A DNA stretch of 64,000 bases from contig NZ_VFJE01000052.1 of the NCBI RefSeq assembly GCF_006385255.1, forward strand, positions 1 through 64,000. Reading direction: 5' to 3'. Position numbers and translations under genes: made by a program. This document shows positions 34,638 through 43,426 of this stretch, one piece after another. How positions within the stretch are numbered: position 1 is the first letter of the stretch; every line of letters starts with the position of its first letter. Below the pieces are notes generated by a model. The model made no database searches, was not told the origin of the DNA, and saw only the letters and a program-made list of their open reading frames with translations. Source of the DNA: Flavobacterium microcysteis (GTDB taxonomy: Bacteria; Bacteroidota; Bacteroidia; Flavobacteriales; Flavobacteriaceae).

Positions 34638-35807
34638 ATGGAAAAGATTTTCAACAATACACAAGTTGCTTTTGCGCTAAAGAGTGATACTGAACTGGAT
34701 AGGGCTTATTTTCTTTTTAAAATGATTGCTTCAGAACCATTAGTACGTATTGGTACGGCAGTCACAAATTTTGCTTTAAAAGCACATTTACCTGTAGAGG
34801 GCTTGATTAGGGCAACCGTTTTTGATCACTTTTGTGGTGGAGTTAATGAAGAGGATTGTCTTACTGTAGTAGATAAAATGTTTACAAAAGGAGTTTCATC
34901 TGTTCTTGATTACTCTGTTGAAGGAAAGGAAGAAGAGGAGCAATTTGACCAGGCGCTCGAAATGACTTTAAAAACGATTGAATTTGCCAAAGAAAGACAG
35001 GCTATTCCGTTTGCTGTTTTTAAGCCTACAGGTCTGGGTAGATTTGAATTGTATGAGAGGCTAGGAGAAGGAAAAGAATTTTCGAAAGAAGAAGCTGAAG
35101 AATGGCAACGTGTCCTAAACCGATTTGATCTGGTTTGTAAAACGGCTCATGCAAAAGATGTGGCGTTATTGATCGATGCTGAAGAAAGCTGGATGCAAGA
35201 TGCGGCTGACGATTTGGTATTGGAAATGATGCGTAAATACAATAAGGAAAAGGCAATTGTTTTTAATACGTTACAATTATATCGTTGGGATAGGGTAGAC
35301 TACCTGAAAAAAATCCATGAGATTGCCAAAGTTGAAGGTTTTTACATCGGTATGAAGCTAGTTCGTGGTGCTTATATGGAAAAGGAAAACAAACGTGCTG
35401 AAGAAAAAGGCTATGTTTCTCCAATCTGTATTTCAAAAGAAGCGACCGATGTGAATTATGATACGGCTGTAATGTATATGGTAGAGCATTTGGAAAAAAT
35501 GGCCATTTTTGCAGGAACCCATAATGAGGACAGCTCTTATAAGTTGATGAAGCTTATGGATGAAAATAATATTGAAAAAGGAGATGCTCGAGTTTGGTTC
35601 GGCCAATTGTATGGGATGAGTGATAATATTAGCTATAACCTTGCGTCAAATGGCTATAATGTTGCTAAATATCTTCCTTTTGGACCCGTTAGGGATGTGA
35701 TGCCTTATTTAATCCGCAGAGCTGAGGAAAATACTTCAGTGGCAGGACAGACCAGCAGGGAATTGAACCTTATCAAAGCTGAAAGAGGTAGAAGAAAAGG
35801 GAAGTAG
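34638..35807 (+). CDS. Proline dehydrogenase
   Basis: A 389-residue single-domain FAD-dependent enzyme that oxidises proline to pyrroline-5-carboxylate. Family motifs include FKPTGLGRFE, KLVRGAYMEKE (conserved Arg/Gly/Tyr), ATHN-type AGTHNEDS, QLYGMSDN and PFGPVRDVMPYLIRRAEEN. It lacks the fused aldehyde dehydrogenase of PutA, so that second step would be a separate gene. A stem-loop terminator directly follows the stop. A partial copy of its 3' end lies at 39.07-39.19 kb. Confidence 0.92.
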   Translation: MEKIFNNTQVAFALKSDTELDRAYFLFKMIASEPLVRIGTAVTNFALKAHLPVEGLIRATVFDHFCGGVNEEDCLTVVDKMFTKGVSSVLDYSVEGKEEEEQFDQALEMTLKTIEFAKERQAIPFAVFKPTGLGRFELYERLGEGKEFSKEEAEEWQRVLNRFDLVCKTAHAKDVALLIDAEESWMQDAADDLVLEMMRKYNKEKAIVFNTLQLYRWDRVDYLKKIHEIAKVEGFYIGMKLVRGAYMEKENKRAEEKGYVSPICISKEATDVNYDTAVMYMVEHLEKMAIFAGTHNEDSSYKLMKLMDENNIEKGDARVWFGQLYGMSDNISYNLASNGYNVAKYLPFGPVRDVMPYLIRRAEENTSVAGQTSRELNLIKAERGRRKGK

Positions 35808-35827
35808 TTTCCTGGAATATATATATA

Positions 35828-35857
35828 AAAGCCGGTTTCAAACGAAACCGGCTTTTT
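35828..35857. terminator. Bidirectional terminator of putA (first copy)
   Basis: Stem GCCGGTTTC (35831-35839) / GAAACCGGC (35844-35852) with A before and TTTTT after. The right arm and tail are repeated at 39179-39198. Confidence 0.85.
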
Positions 35858-35901
35858 GTTGTTAAAAGAGTTATATTTCTAGGATATAAATTGTTTCCAG
35901 A

Positions 35902-37206
35902 TTATTTCTTAACCAGTTTTGATTTAAAAATCTTTCCATCAACAGTAGTAACCGTAACAAGATAGATGCCTTCTTTATAGTCGCTAACAGCTATATCATA
36001 TTTTTCTGCTCCTTTGATTTCCTTGTCAAGCATCGTTCTTCTGTCCATCGAAACAATGGATATATGTTGTATTAAAGAAGAATTTAGCGAAATGGTTACG
36101 CTAGTGCTTGAAGGGTTTGGAAATAGGCTGATATTTTCTTCTTTTCCATTATCCTTATTTGGTTCAAGATTAGCTTCTCTTCCCACAAAGTCACTCGGGC
36201 ACTCTTGGATATAGGCTCTGAATCGGGAACGATACATACTGTGGAATCCTGGCATAAGCACAATTGTATTTCCAGCATGATATATTCCGACACCTCCATC
36301 ACTAGTGTTGCTGATTATACTATTTGATGCCGTTATAGAATTTGATGCTTGTCGATTATCCTGGGTTCCGATGTTTACATCATGGGTTGGAGAGACAAGG
36401 ACAAGATCAGGAACACAATTTTCAACTGCAATAGAGCAGATGTCTTCTGTTACGTTATCAATTTCTGCTGCTGTCAAGCTAAAAGTGAGCTTATGAAGTA
36501 AGAATCGGGGTGTTACGCCAGGCCCATCTGGGTCGGCAGGATAAGATTCTATTGTTCCTATATAAGAACCACCGCCGCTTGCTATTGCTGCTCCAGCATT
36601 CTTTGCTTCTAAATCCCAAGTAACATCACCTGTACCGGTAACAACCATTGTAACAATAAAAGTAGCATTCCTTGTTGTTTTGAAAGAAGTGTAATTAAGG
36701 AAAGCCGGATTTGTTCCGATAGTAGTAGATAGGGCATTAACTAAATACGATCCTCCAAGAGCTCTGCCAGCATCTGTAAAAAAATAAATTACAAGAGAGT
36801 TGCCTGGTGTCTGGTTCAATGTCGTTGTTGGGCTTAGTATGTTTGCATTCGGGATACCGTCAAGTGCATTTCCGATTAATTTTAGTGATTCATGTGCAAA
36901 ATCATTATTCCCGAGAGCTGTTCGCCTAGTAAAAGTTGTAGCTACGTTGGTAAAAGGAGTCTCAATCCAGATTTTGGAATCAGCTGCATTATTTGTCGAT
37001 GCATATTGTACTACAGAAATTCTATTGGCGGGATTGCATGCAATCACTTTTTCCATTATAGCCTGAATAGATCCAGACATTTCACTGTACTCAGTGTCGT
37101 TAATAGAGCCGCTATTGTCTACCCAGAATATCACGTCACTTCCCTGCGAATAGCCCTTAAAGGCAAATAGCAGAAAGGAGAGGTATATTAAATATACGTT
37201 TTTCAT
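35902..37206 (-). CDS. Secreted vWA-domain protein with T9SS sorting domain
   Basis: A 434-residue protein. Signal peptide ends near GYSQGSD. A von Willebrand A domain covers about residues 24-235 with the MIDAS motif DNSGSIND and a later threonine/aspartate region. The C-terminal 80 residues (LFPNPSSTSVTISL to IFKSKLVKK) form a type A T9SS sorting domain, so it is exported across the outer membrane and probably anchored. The function is inferred as adhesion. It sits with the next gene between repeated putA 3' ends. Confidence 0.85.
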   Translation of the reverse strand: MKNVYLIYLSFLLFAFKGYSQGSDVIFWVDNSGSINDTEYSEMSGSIQAIMEKVIACNPANRISVVQYASTNNAADSKIWIETPFTNVATTFTRRTALGNNDFAHESLKLIGNALDGIPNANILSPTTTLNQTPGNSLVIYFFTDAGRALGGSYLVNALSTTIGTNPAFLNYTSFKTTRNATFIVTMVVTGTGDVTWDLEAKNAGAAIASGGGSYIGTIESYPADPDGPGVTPRFLLHKLTFSLTAAEIDNVTEDICSIAVENCVPDLVLVSPTHDVNIGTQDNRQASNSITASNSIISNTSDGGVGIYHAGNTIVLMPGFHSMYRSRFRAYIQECPSDFVGREANLEPNKDNGKEENISLFPNPSSTSVTISLNSSLIQHISIVSMDRRTMLDKEIKGAEKYDIAVSDYKEGIYLVTVTTVDGKIFKSKLVKK

Positions 37207-37235
37207 ATTGTGTGTCTTTAATGTTAAACGAATAT

Positions 37236-38774
37236 TTAATTTCTCTCTGATAAGATTTTTACCTGTTTCGTAAGCTCTTCTATTTTCTTGTTCTGCTCGA
37301 TCAAATAAAGTGTGAGTTCTTCGATTTTTTCTTGTTGTATTTTAGCTATTTCACCCAATTCAATACCTTCTTCCGCTACTTTTGCTGCAGAAGGAACGTT
37401 TGGCAGGTGGCCGTTTTCTTTGATAAAAGTCTCAACTTCAGCCAATGGCTTTAACTGATACTCAGGAGCAAAGACATAATCTGCCCATGCCGACATAAGA
37501 TTGACTCTTACCTCTTCCGTCAGGATGCCTCCTTTTACGAACAGCTTGTAGTTGGCCAAGCTTACTGCTCCAGCTGTTGCAGGGAAAGTATCTGGTGTTG
37601 CATATGTGTTGATTCCCCCAATGCCTACTTTTCCGGTTGAAAAATCGCCATAGATTAGCGTAGTCGCCGCATTGTTTGCGATATGCAGCTTATTGCTGGC
37701 TTGTTCGAAATACCCGGCACTATTGCCTAAAAACACGTTACGCGAACCAATCTTGCTATCGTGTCCCGCACTTGCTCCAATATAAGTATTGCCTTCACCA
37801 GTTGAATTCAAAAACCCGACCCCGCTGCCTACAAAAGTGTTGGACGAAGTTGTTGTATTGAATCCTGCCACAAAACCGACAAAGACGTTGTCAATAGCCG
37901 TAGCGCTTTTATATCCCGAACTGGCTCCAACAGATACGTTTTGTGAGCCGGTAGTGTTACCGTAGCCGGCATTAAAGCCCAGGTAGCTATTCTGGAATCC
38001 GCTCGTGTTTAGGCGGCCTGAATCGTATCCGTAAAAGCTATTTTCACTGCCCCCTATATTGGAATATCCTGAATTGTTTCCTGCAAAGGTATTGGCATAT
38101 CCCGATGTGTTTGAGCGTCCCGAATCATACCCGTAAAAGCTATTGCTCCATCCCGTATTGCTATATCCGGAATTGTTTCCTGTAAAAGTATTAAGCGCCC
38201 CAGTGATGTTGCTAAATCCGGCATATGTCCCGGAAAAAACATTTCCATACCCGGTCGTATTATTCTGGCCTGAATAGGCACCGTAAAAAACATTACCGTC
38301 TGCTGTATTATAGTACCCCGATTTATAGCCGCTGAACACGTTATGCTCACCCTTTATGTTGGAATATCCTGCTGACCAGCCTGTAAAAACGTTATTGCTT
38401 GCCTTGGAAGAGTTATAGCCAGAGTAGGCCCCGGTAAATACATTGTAGTTTCCTGACGTGCTCTTAAATCCGGAAGAATAGCCTGTAAACACGTTTTCGC
38501 CTCCCGATATGTTGCTCACGCCCCCAAGCGCACCCAAGAACGTGTTCTTTCCGCCACCCGCATTGGCCATTCCGGCCTGGTATCCAAAAAAGGAATTGGC
38601 ACCTCCCGTGTTTGCAGAACCGCCAATAAGGGATCCGACTACCGTATTCTGGGTAGAGGGAGGGGCCACGTTTCCGGTTCCTAAAGTTCCAGTTCCCACT
38701 ACCGTGTTTTGCGCCTGTGCACAAAATGCGCCTGAACAAAGTGCCAGCGCCACTAATCTAATTTTTGCATTCAT
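37236..38774 (-). CDS. Secreted beta-roll repeat protein with coiled-coil C-terminus
   Basis: A 512-residue protein. A signal peptide (SGAFCAQAQ) precedes about 15-16 repeats of 19-20 residues of the form NxFxGxxSGxxNxxG across residues 30-370. These resemble left-handed beta-roll repeats of trimeric adhesins or fibres. Residues about 385-470 form a knob-like region (with HLPNVPSAAKVAEEG) and the last 35 form a heptad coiled coil (IEELTLYLIEQNKKIEELTKQV). The codons are much richer in G/C than the neighbours, especially at the 5' half. A surface fibre or phage-tail-like role is inferred. Confidence 0.75.
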   Translation of the reverse strand: MNAKIRLVALALCSGAFCAQAQNTVVGTGTLGTGNVAPPSTQNTVVGSLIGGSANTGGANSFFGYQAGMANAGGGKNTFLGALGGVSNISGGENVFTGYSSGFKSTSGNYNVFTGAYSGYNSSKASNNVFTGWSAGYSNIKGEHNVFSGYKSGYYNTADGNVFYGAYSGQNNTTGYGNVFSGTYAGFSNITGALNTFTGNNSGYSNTGWSNSFYGYDSGRSNTSGYANTFAGNNSGYSNIGGSENSFYGYDSGRLNTSGFQNSYLGFNAGYGNTTGSQNVSVGASSGYKSATAIDNVFVGFVAGFNTTTSSNTFVGSGVGFLNSTGEGNTYIGASAGHDSKIGSRNVFLGNSAGYFEQASNKLHIANNAATTLIYGDFSTGKVGIGGINTYATPDTFPATAGAVSLANYKLFVKGGILTEEVRVNLMSAWADYVFAPEYQLKPLAEVETFIKENGHLPNVPSAAKVAEEGIELGEIAKIQQEKIEELTLYLIEQNKKIEELTKQVKILSERN

Positions 38775-39066
38775 AAATAATATGGATTAAGTTAAAATGT
38801 TTAAAATTTATGGCATTAAATAGGTCGTTGTACTAATGGCTATATGGCAATTAGGGTTATTTATACTGGGGGATGTGCTTACTTATACTTAAATTTTTAA
38901 TATGCTTTGCTTCATTGAGTTATGACGAATCATGACCAATGAAATAGTTTTTAAATGTATCAAAATTTAATAATAAAAGTAAGTTTTTTATCACAAATTA
39001 AAACAGTAAAGTAATAAGTGGTTCTATTTGGGAATAAGTGGAGGGTTTTTGCGGATAACTGGTAAA

Positions 39067-39198
39067 ATGGATAAGGCTTATTTAAACTAATGGGGCTATC
39101 GATGAAAATAATATTGAAGAAAAAGATAGGAGAGAAGGGAAGTGATTTTCGATATAAATAAAAAAGCCGGTTTCTATTGAAACCGGCTTTTTGTTGTT
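39067..39198 (+). pseudogene. Decayed copy of putA 3' end plus terminator
   Basis: An 18-base identity (39101-39118) matches putA at 35559-35576 (DENNIE codons). A short frame then reads IDENNIEEKDRREGK-stop, close to a fusion of the putA DENNIE region and its C-terminal RRKGK-stop. The following 20 bases of terminator (39179-39198) equal 35844-35863. The middle is missing and there is an insertion upstream. Confidence 0.5.
39163..39193. terminator. Terminator (second copy of the putA terminator)
   Basis: Stem GCCGGTTTC (39166-39174) / GAAACCGGC (39179-39187), A run before, T run after. Next to tRNA-Val on the minus strand, so it can serve that tRNA as well. Confidence 0.8.
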
Positions 39199-39229
39199 TA
39201 TCTTTTTGCTAGGACAAGATTAAAATCTG

Positions 39230-39303
39230 TGGGTCATACTGGAATCGAACCAGTGACTTCTACCCTGTCAAGGTAACACTCTGAACCGCTGAGTTAATGA
39301 CCC
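39230..39303 (-). tRNA. tRNA-Val (GAC anticodon)
   Basis: A 74-base cloverleaf. The acceptor is GGGTCAT/ATGACCC, the anticodon stem-loop is TTACC-TTGACAG-GGTAG with anticodon GAC (Val, reads GTC/GTT), and the T arm is CACTGGTTCGATTCCAGT. The discriminator is A, and CCA is not encoded. Confidence 0.95.
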
Positions 39304-39316
39304 TGTTAGCTACCAT

Positions 39317-40477
39317 TTATTTTATTATTTCTTGTAATTCCGTCAGTAGTTCCTTCTTTGCCTTTTCTGTGTAAAAATCGGAATTAGCCAAAGATTTCTT
39401 GAAATCTTCAACCGTTTTATTAGGATTATGTTTTAGTTTAATTTGAGCATTTAGTATGTATAAGTAGCCTTCCGAAAATTTAGGGTAGGAAGCCATCAAA
39501 ATCTGCCAAGCTTGAATAGCCTTATCATATTGTTTTTCATTGTAAAAATGCCATCCCTTACCATTTAAAACACCAAGTGAAAAATTTAGCTTGGTTCCAT
39601 AGTTTGATAAAATCTCTTGGTCAAGAGAGGTCTTGATATTTAAATCGTTTTGCGTAATTGACGAATATTTTGCCTGAATAGCTGACCATTCTTCAAATAT
39701 TTCATAAAGTGCCGTGCTTACAAATAAACCCGGTGTAGCATTATGACCGGCTTCTTTAAAACGAGACCCTTTACTATCTAAAAAAGGATTAGGGGTACGT
39801 TTACTCAAACCGGAATCCATTTTAATGAAATCTTCTGGGAAATCGTTGCCTATAGCAAAACGATAATATTTTTTAGAATTATGTGAGCGTTTATTTAATT
39901 TGCTAATTGAATCCGTTAAGTCTATATTTTTCTGGGTAAAAAATGGACTTATAGAGATGACGGCGTTCAAATCATTTATTCTGGAATTAAAAAGTGATGT
40001 TGTGAAATAACCATATCTTGAATGGCCAATCAATAACCTAAAAGGTGCAGCCTTATATTCTTTTTCGGCAAGTGGAATAAGTTCGTCAAAAATGAATTTT
40101 TCATTCTCTGAAGCAAGCCCGCTTGGATCAGAAATTTTATATTGTGTTTCAATATAACGATAACGCTGTTCCGATTGTATGCTAATTATTATCGAGGATG
40201 GTATTAGCTCATTACTTGTGAGGTAATCAATTGTATTAATTATATAATTATGGCTTCTTTGATTTTGCTTGTCAAATACAATAATCAATGGGAATTTATT
40301 TTTTAACTCATTTTGCCATTCTATTGGAACCAATACGGAAATGTCTTTTTTAAATCCGAGATATTTAGAAGTTATGGTTGTATCCTTTAATTTTTTATAC
40401 CTTTCGTAGTTTTGCGCATATAGACTTATGGTCAGTGAGTTAAAAATAAAAAGGAATACAAAGGCTTTTTTAGTCAT
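39317..40477 (-). CDS. Secreted esterase-like alpha/beta hydrolase with tail repeat
   Basis: A 386-residue protein with a signal peptide (SLTISLYAQN). An esterase D/feruloyl-esterase-like domain covers about 30-265 with the nucleophile elbow GHSRYG. A late Asp (GNDFPEDF) and His (GHNATPG) may complete the triad. The C-terminal 100 residues form helices with a TPR-like look (GKGWHFYNEKQYDKAIQAW). The substrate is unknown. It follows tRNA-Val by 13 bases on the same strand. Confidence 0.8.
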   Translation of the reverse strand: MTKKAFVFLFIFNSLTISLYAQNYERYKKLKDTTITSKYLGFKKDISVLVPIEWQNELKNKFPLIIVFDKQNQRSHNYIINTIDYLTSNELIPSSIIISIQSEQRYRYIETQYKISDPSGLASENEKFIFDELIPLAEKEYKAAPFRLLIGHSRYGYFTTSLFNSRINDLNAVISISPFFTQKNIDLTDSISKLNKRSHNSKKYYRFAIGNDFPEDFIKMDSGLSKRTPNPFLDSKGSRFKEAGHNATPGLFVSTALYEIFEEWSAIQAKYSSITQNDLNIKTSLDQEILSNYGTKLNFSLGVLNGKGWHFYNEKQYDKAIQAWQILMASYPKFSEGYLYILNAQIKLKHNPNKTVEDFKKSLANSDFYTEKAKKELLTELQEIIK

Positions 40478-40617
40478 TCGGGTTTGTTTAATGGCAGCTA
40501 GCTTATAGATGCCTGCTATTTAAATAATGCATATCTAACCCTAAGATGTATATATGCGGTATAGGGTATTTACAATAGTACACAAAAAAACAGAAATAAC
40601 ATGTGAATATTTTTTCA

Positions 40618-40995
40618 TTATTGTTTGATAAATTCCGTTCCGGAGTAACCGCGTAATGTATCTCCAACAATTCTCATTGTATCAAAATCAACAAGCATAT
40701 AATCCTCAGTTCTTCTTTTGATATAGATGTAATTATCTTTCTTGGAATATTTAAAAGATTTTTTATAACCATTATTCCTATGGTTTGAATCCTCTGTATA
40801 ATACAGAACATCGTCTTTAGAAAATTCAAGAACCCCATATGTTGTTGTCGTTTCACCACCACCATCCGAATATTCAGCACAACTTACTCTTTTTTCAACG
40901 AATTTTTCAATCCCAAGTATTTTATATCGGAAAAGATAGATTACCACAACAGCAATTAAAAGAGATAAGATAAACATTAATGTTTTTGACTTCAT
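40618..40995 (-). CDS. Small membrane-anchored protein, unknown
   Basis: A 125-residue protein with one N-terminal transmembrane helix (about 5-24, LMFILSLLIAVVVIYLF) and a C-terminal soluble part with many Tyr/Lys/Asp. No family is recognised. It lies alone upstream of tRNA-Val(UAC). Confidence 0.6.
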   Translation of the reverse strand: MKSKTLMFILSLLIAVVVIYLFRYKILGIEKFVEKRVSCAEYSDGGGETTTTYGVLEFSKDDVLYYTEDSNHRNNGYKKSFKYSKKDNYIYIKRRTEDYMLVDFDTMRIVGDTLRGYSGTEFIKQ

Positions 40996-41095
40996 TTGAA
41001 TATTTAATTTTCTATAAATTTTACAGCGTTGTAATCAAACAGTTTTATAAAATAGCATGCAATAACTAAATAATGCTATGTCTATATTGTACCAA

Positions 41096-41132
41096 AGAAA
41101 AAGCCTCACTAGGAAATCCTTGTGAGGCTTGA
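41096..41132 (-). terminator. Terminator of tRNA-Val(UAC)
   Basis: Inverted arms AAGCCTCAC (41101-41109) and GTGAGGCTT (41122-41130), with a five-T tail on the minus strand. Confidence 0.75.
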
Positions 41133-41140
41133 GTTTTCTG

Positions 41141-41215
41141 TGGGCGATGAGGGATTCGAACCCCCGACCCTCTGGGTGTAAACCAGATGCTCTGAACCAA
41201 CTGAGCTAATCGCCC
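41141..41215 (-). tRNA. tRNA-Val (UAC anticodon)
   Basis: A 75-base cloverleaf. Acceptor GGGCGAT/ATCGCCC, anticodon stem CTGG/CCAG around loop TTTACAC (anticodon TAC, Val), T arm with GGTTCGAATCC. The discriminator is A and CCA is not encoded. It reads GTA/GTG codons. Confidence 0.95.
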
Positions 41216-41275
41216 TGATTGCGAGTGCAAATATACACGAACTATTTGTATTTGCAAGGCTTTTGCCTGCTTTTT

Positions 41276-41662
41276 TTAATCTTTTTTTATTTCGTTCAGA
41301 AGGACCTTATCGGAATAATTAACCATGGAAACCGTAATTGGTTCGCCTTTAGTGTTTTTGCCTTTTATAAAATAAATTTTTCCTCCTTTGAATGGCTCAT
41401 TACTTGTTGAGAAATCAACATCACCATATTGCATACAGTTTTTAATATCCTGCAATGTCACCCAATTTTCTTTTAAAGTGGCTTCTGATTCCGGACTATA
41501 ATGAAGCGGCTTCTTTCTCAAATCCTGAAGTACGCGGCAGTTTGGCAAATAACAAAAACTTACGTTTCTGGATTCGGCTTTGGCCTGAAGAAAATAAACG
41601 ACAATTATAGTTCCTAGTAATAATCCCCCCAGATAATAGGCGAGGCGTTGTGAAAATTTCAT
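41276..41662 (-). CDS. DUF4258-like small membrane protein
   Basis: The best start is the ATG at 41662 (128 residues; an upstream in-frame ATG at 41701 overlaps the alanine dehydrogenase stop). One N-terminal transmembrane helix (about 9-25, LGGLLLGTIIVVYFLQA). Several Cys/Tyr and a GKGKNTKG-like segment follow. Resemblance to DUF4258 is from the general pattern only. The function is unknown. It may form a pair with the upstream alanine dehydrogenase. Confidence 0.6.
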   Translation of the reverse strand: MKFSQRLAYYLGGLLLGTIIVVYFLQAKAESRNVSFCYLPNCRVLQDLRKKPLHYSPESEATLKENWVTLQDIKNCMQYGDVDFSTSNEPFKGGKIYFIKGKNTKGEPITVSMVNYSDKVLLNEIKKD

Positions 41663-41690
41663 TAGAATTGATTTTGGCGCAAAGATAAGA

Positions 41691-42884
41691 TTAAAAAACA
41701 ATTAAATTGATGTCGCTTCCCGGCAAATCAAACCAATCTGCTATGGTTTTATTCGTCAGTATGCCGTGGTAGAAGTAAACTCCGTTTTTGAGTCCTTTGT
41801 TACAGCGGATAGCACTTTCAATTCCTCCATCTTCAGCAATCTGCAATAGGGAAGGCGTGATGATATTACTGATAGAAAGCGAAGCAGTTTTTGAATAACG
41901 GGAAGGTATGTTGGGTACACAGTAATGGATTACGTTATTCTTGATAAAAGTAGGCTTTTCATGTGTAGTGACCTCAGAAGTTTCAAAACAGCCTCCGGTA
42001 TCAATACTAACATCTACAATTACAGCACCTTTTTTCATGTGTTCGACCATAGTTTCTGAAACAACTACCGGGCATCGATCCTTGCCTTTCATGGCGCCTA
42101 TAGCTACATCACATCTGCGTAAAGCTTTTAATAAGGATTTGGGCTGTATGGTCGAAGTGAAAATTCTCTGGTTCAGGTTATTCTGCAGCCTGCGTAGTTT
42201 TGTAATAGAATTGTCAAAAACTTTTACGTTGGCTCCAAGGCCTATGGCCGTTCTTGCAGCAAATTCAGCTACTGTTCCTGCGCCTATAATAACAACTTCA
42301 GTAGGAGGTACGCCAGTAATATTACCAAAAAGAAGTCCTTTCCCAAATTGATTGTTGATCATTAATTCGGCTGCAATTAAGATAGAACCGGTTCCAGCAA
42401 TTTCACTTAATGATTTTACGGCAGGATAGGAGCCATCGTCATCTTTTATAAATTCAAATGCAAGAGCCGTAATTTTTTTCTTGGCTAAGGCTTCAAAATA
42501 TTCTTTTTTACGAGTTTTGATTTGTAGAGCAGAAATAACGAGTGAATTGCTGTTCATCATTTCAATTTCCAGCAATGTCAAAGGCTCTACTTTTAATACC
42601 ATCGGACAGTTGAATACTTTTTTAGTATCCTGTGTAATTTCAGCACCGGCACTGCTGTATTCCTGGTCACTATAACTGGAACTTTCTCCAGCTCCGGCTT
42701 CTATCAAAATTCGGTGTCCGTGAGAGGTTAACGTATTCACTGCATCAGGTGTCAGACAGATTCGGCGTTCCTGATAAGAAGATTCTTTAGGGATTCCAAT
42801 GAACAGGTCGCTTTTTTTGCGTGCAACTTCCAGCTTTTCCTCTTGAGGAATCAACTGCTGTTTTGTGAAAGGTGTGAATGACAT
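41691..42884 (-). CDS. ald: Alanine dehydrogenase
   Basis: A 397-residue AlaDH/PNT-family enzyme that interconverts alanine and pyruvate with NAD. Nucleotide-binding glycine motif is VVIIGAGTVAEFAART (about 194-209). N-terminal substrate region includes GIPKESSYQERRICLTPDAV and ILKVEPLTLLE, and later VSIDTGGCFETSEVTTHEKP. An extended N-terminus of about 28 residues precedes the usual start. An inverted repeat lies between it and tsaE. Confidence 0.88.
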   Translation of the reverse strand: MSFTPFTKQQLIPQEEKLEVARKKSDLFIGIPKESSYQERRICLTPDAVNTLTSHGHRILIEAGAGESSSYSDQEYSSAGAEITQDTKKVFNCPMVLKVEPLTLLEIEMMNSNSLVISALQIKTRKKEYFEALAKKKITALAFEFIKDDDGSYPAVKSLSEIAGTGSILIAAELMINNQFGKGLLFGNITGVPPTEVVIIGAGTVAEFAARTAIGLGANVKVFDNSITKLRRLQNNLNQRIFTSTIQPKSLLKALRRCDVAIGAMKGKDRCPVVVSETMVEHMKKGAVIVDVSIDTGGCFETSEVTTHEKPTFIKNNVIHYCVPNIPSRYSKTASLSISNIITPSLLQIAEDGGIESAIRCNKGLKNGVYFYHGILTNKTIADWFDLPGSDINLIVF

Positions 42885-42962
42885 ATTTCCTGCTGTGTAT
42901 TAAAGGTCTAAGTTAATAAAAAGTTATGAAGTCGCAAGATATCAGTACTATAAAAATTAACA

Positions 42963-42994
42963 ACCCTGGCAGGGTTATTAAACCCTGCCAGGGT
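42963..42994. repeat. Palindromic interspersed repeat
   Basis: Arms ACCCTGGCAGGGTT (42963-42976) and AACCCTGCCAGGGT (42981-42994), separated by 4 bases. It stands between tsaE and ald on the same strand, giving either a terminator-like hairpin or a mobile repeat. Confidence 0.6.
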
Positions 42995-43006
42995 GAGTTG
43001 TAAAAA

Positions 43007-43414
43007 TTATTTTAAAATTAGTTTTCTTTTCCCGTCCTTTTCAACCTTTATAGTAATAATTGAATGTTCGGTAGGAATAAGATTTGGGATTTTTTCTGCC
43101 CATTCTATAAAACACCATTCTCCTGAATAAAGATATTCATCGATTCCCATGTCATAGGCTTCACTTTCGCTATTCAAACGATAAACATCAAAATGATAGA
43201 CAATTTCACCTCCGTCGGTTTCATATTCGTTAACTAAAGAAAATGTCGGACTTGAAGTTGCATTGGAAACACCCAAAGCTCTTGAAAGAGCTTTGATCAT
43301 GGTTGTTTTTCCGGCTCCCATATCCCCGTGAAATAATACGACCTTATGAGGTTTTTGTAATAATATTTTTTGAGCGACTTGATTGATTTCGTCAAGCGTA
43401 AATTGTATTTCCAT
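43007..43414 (-). CDS. tsaE: tRNA threonylcarbamoyladenosine biosynthesis ATPase
   Basis: A 135-residue P-loop ATPase of the t6A complex (with TsaB/TsaD), required for t6A37 of ANN-decoding tRNAs. Walker A is HGDMGAGKTTMIKAL, TsaE-specific motifs are NATSSPTFSLVNEY and HFDVYRL, and the C-terminal WAEKIPNLIP region is present. It starts 12 bases after the porX stop and is co-transcribed with it. This porX-tsaE-ald order is typical of Flavobacteria. Confidence 0.92.
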   Translation of the reverse strand: MEIQFTLDEINQVAQKILLQKPHKVVLFHGDMGAGKTTMIKALSRALGVSNATSSPTFSLVNEYETDGGEIVYHFDVYRLNSESEAYDMGIDEYLYSGEWCFIEWAEKIPNLIPTEHSIITIKVEKDGKRKLILK

Positions 43415-43426
43415 AAAGTAAAAATT

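Larger units (their letters stand above)
38775..39229. other. Spacer with remnant of putA 3' end
   Basis: Promoter region for the beta-roll gene, then (39067-39200) a degenerate copy of putA coding sequence and terminator. The remaining 290 bases are plain AT-rich DNA with no recognised element. Confidence 0.5.

Noticed and set aside
34638..35807. Bifunctional PutA (proline dehydrogenase plus aldehyde dehydrogenase)
   Set aside because: Only the proline dehydrogenase domain is present; no aldehyde dehydrogenase follows.
41066..41257. 63-codon ORF on the minus strand across tRNA-Val(UAC)
   Set aside because: It reads through the tRNA gene and its terminator; no independent signals.
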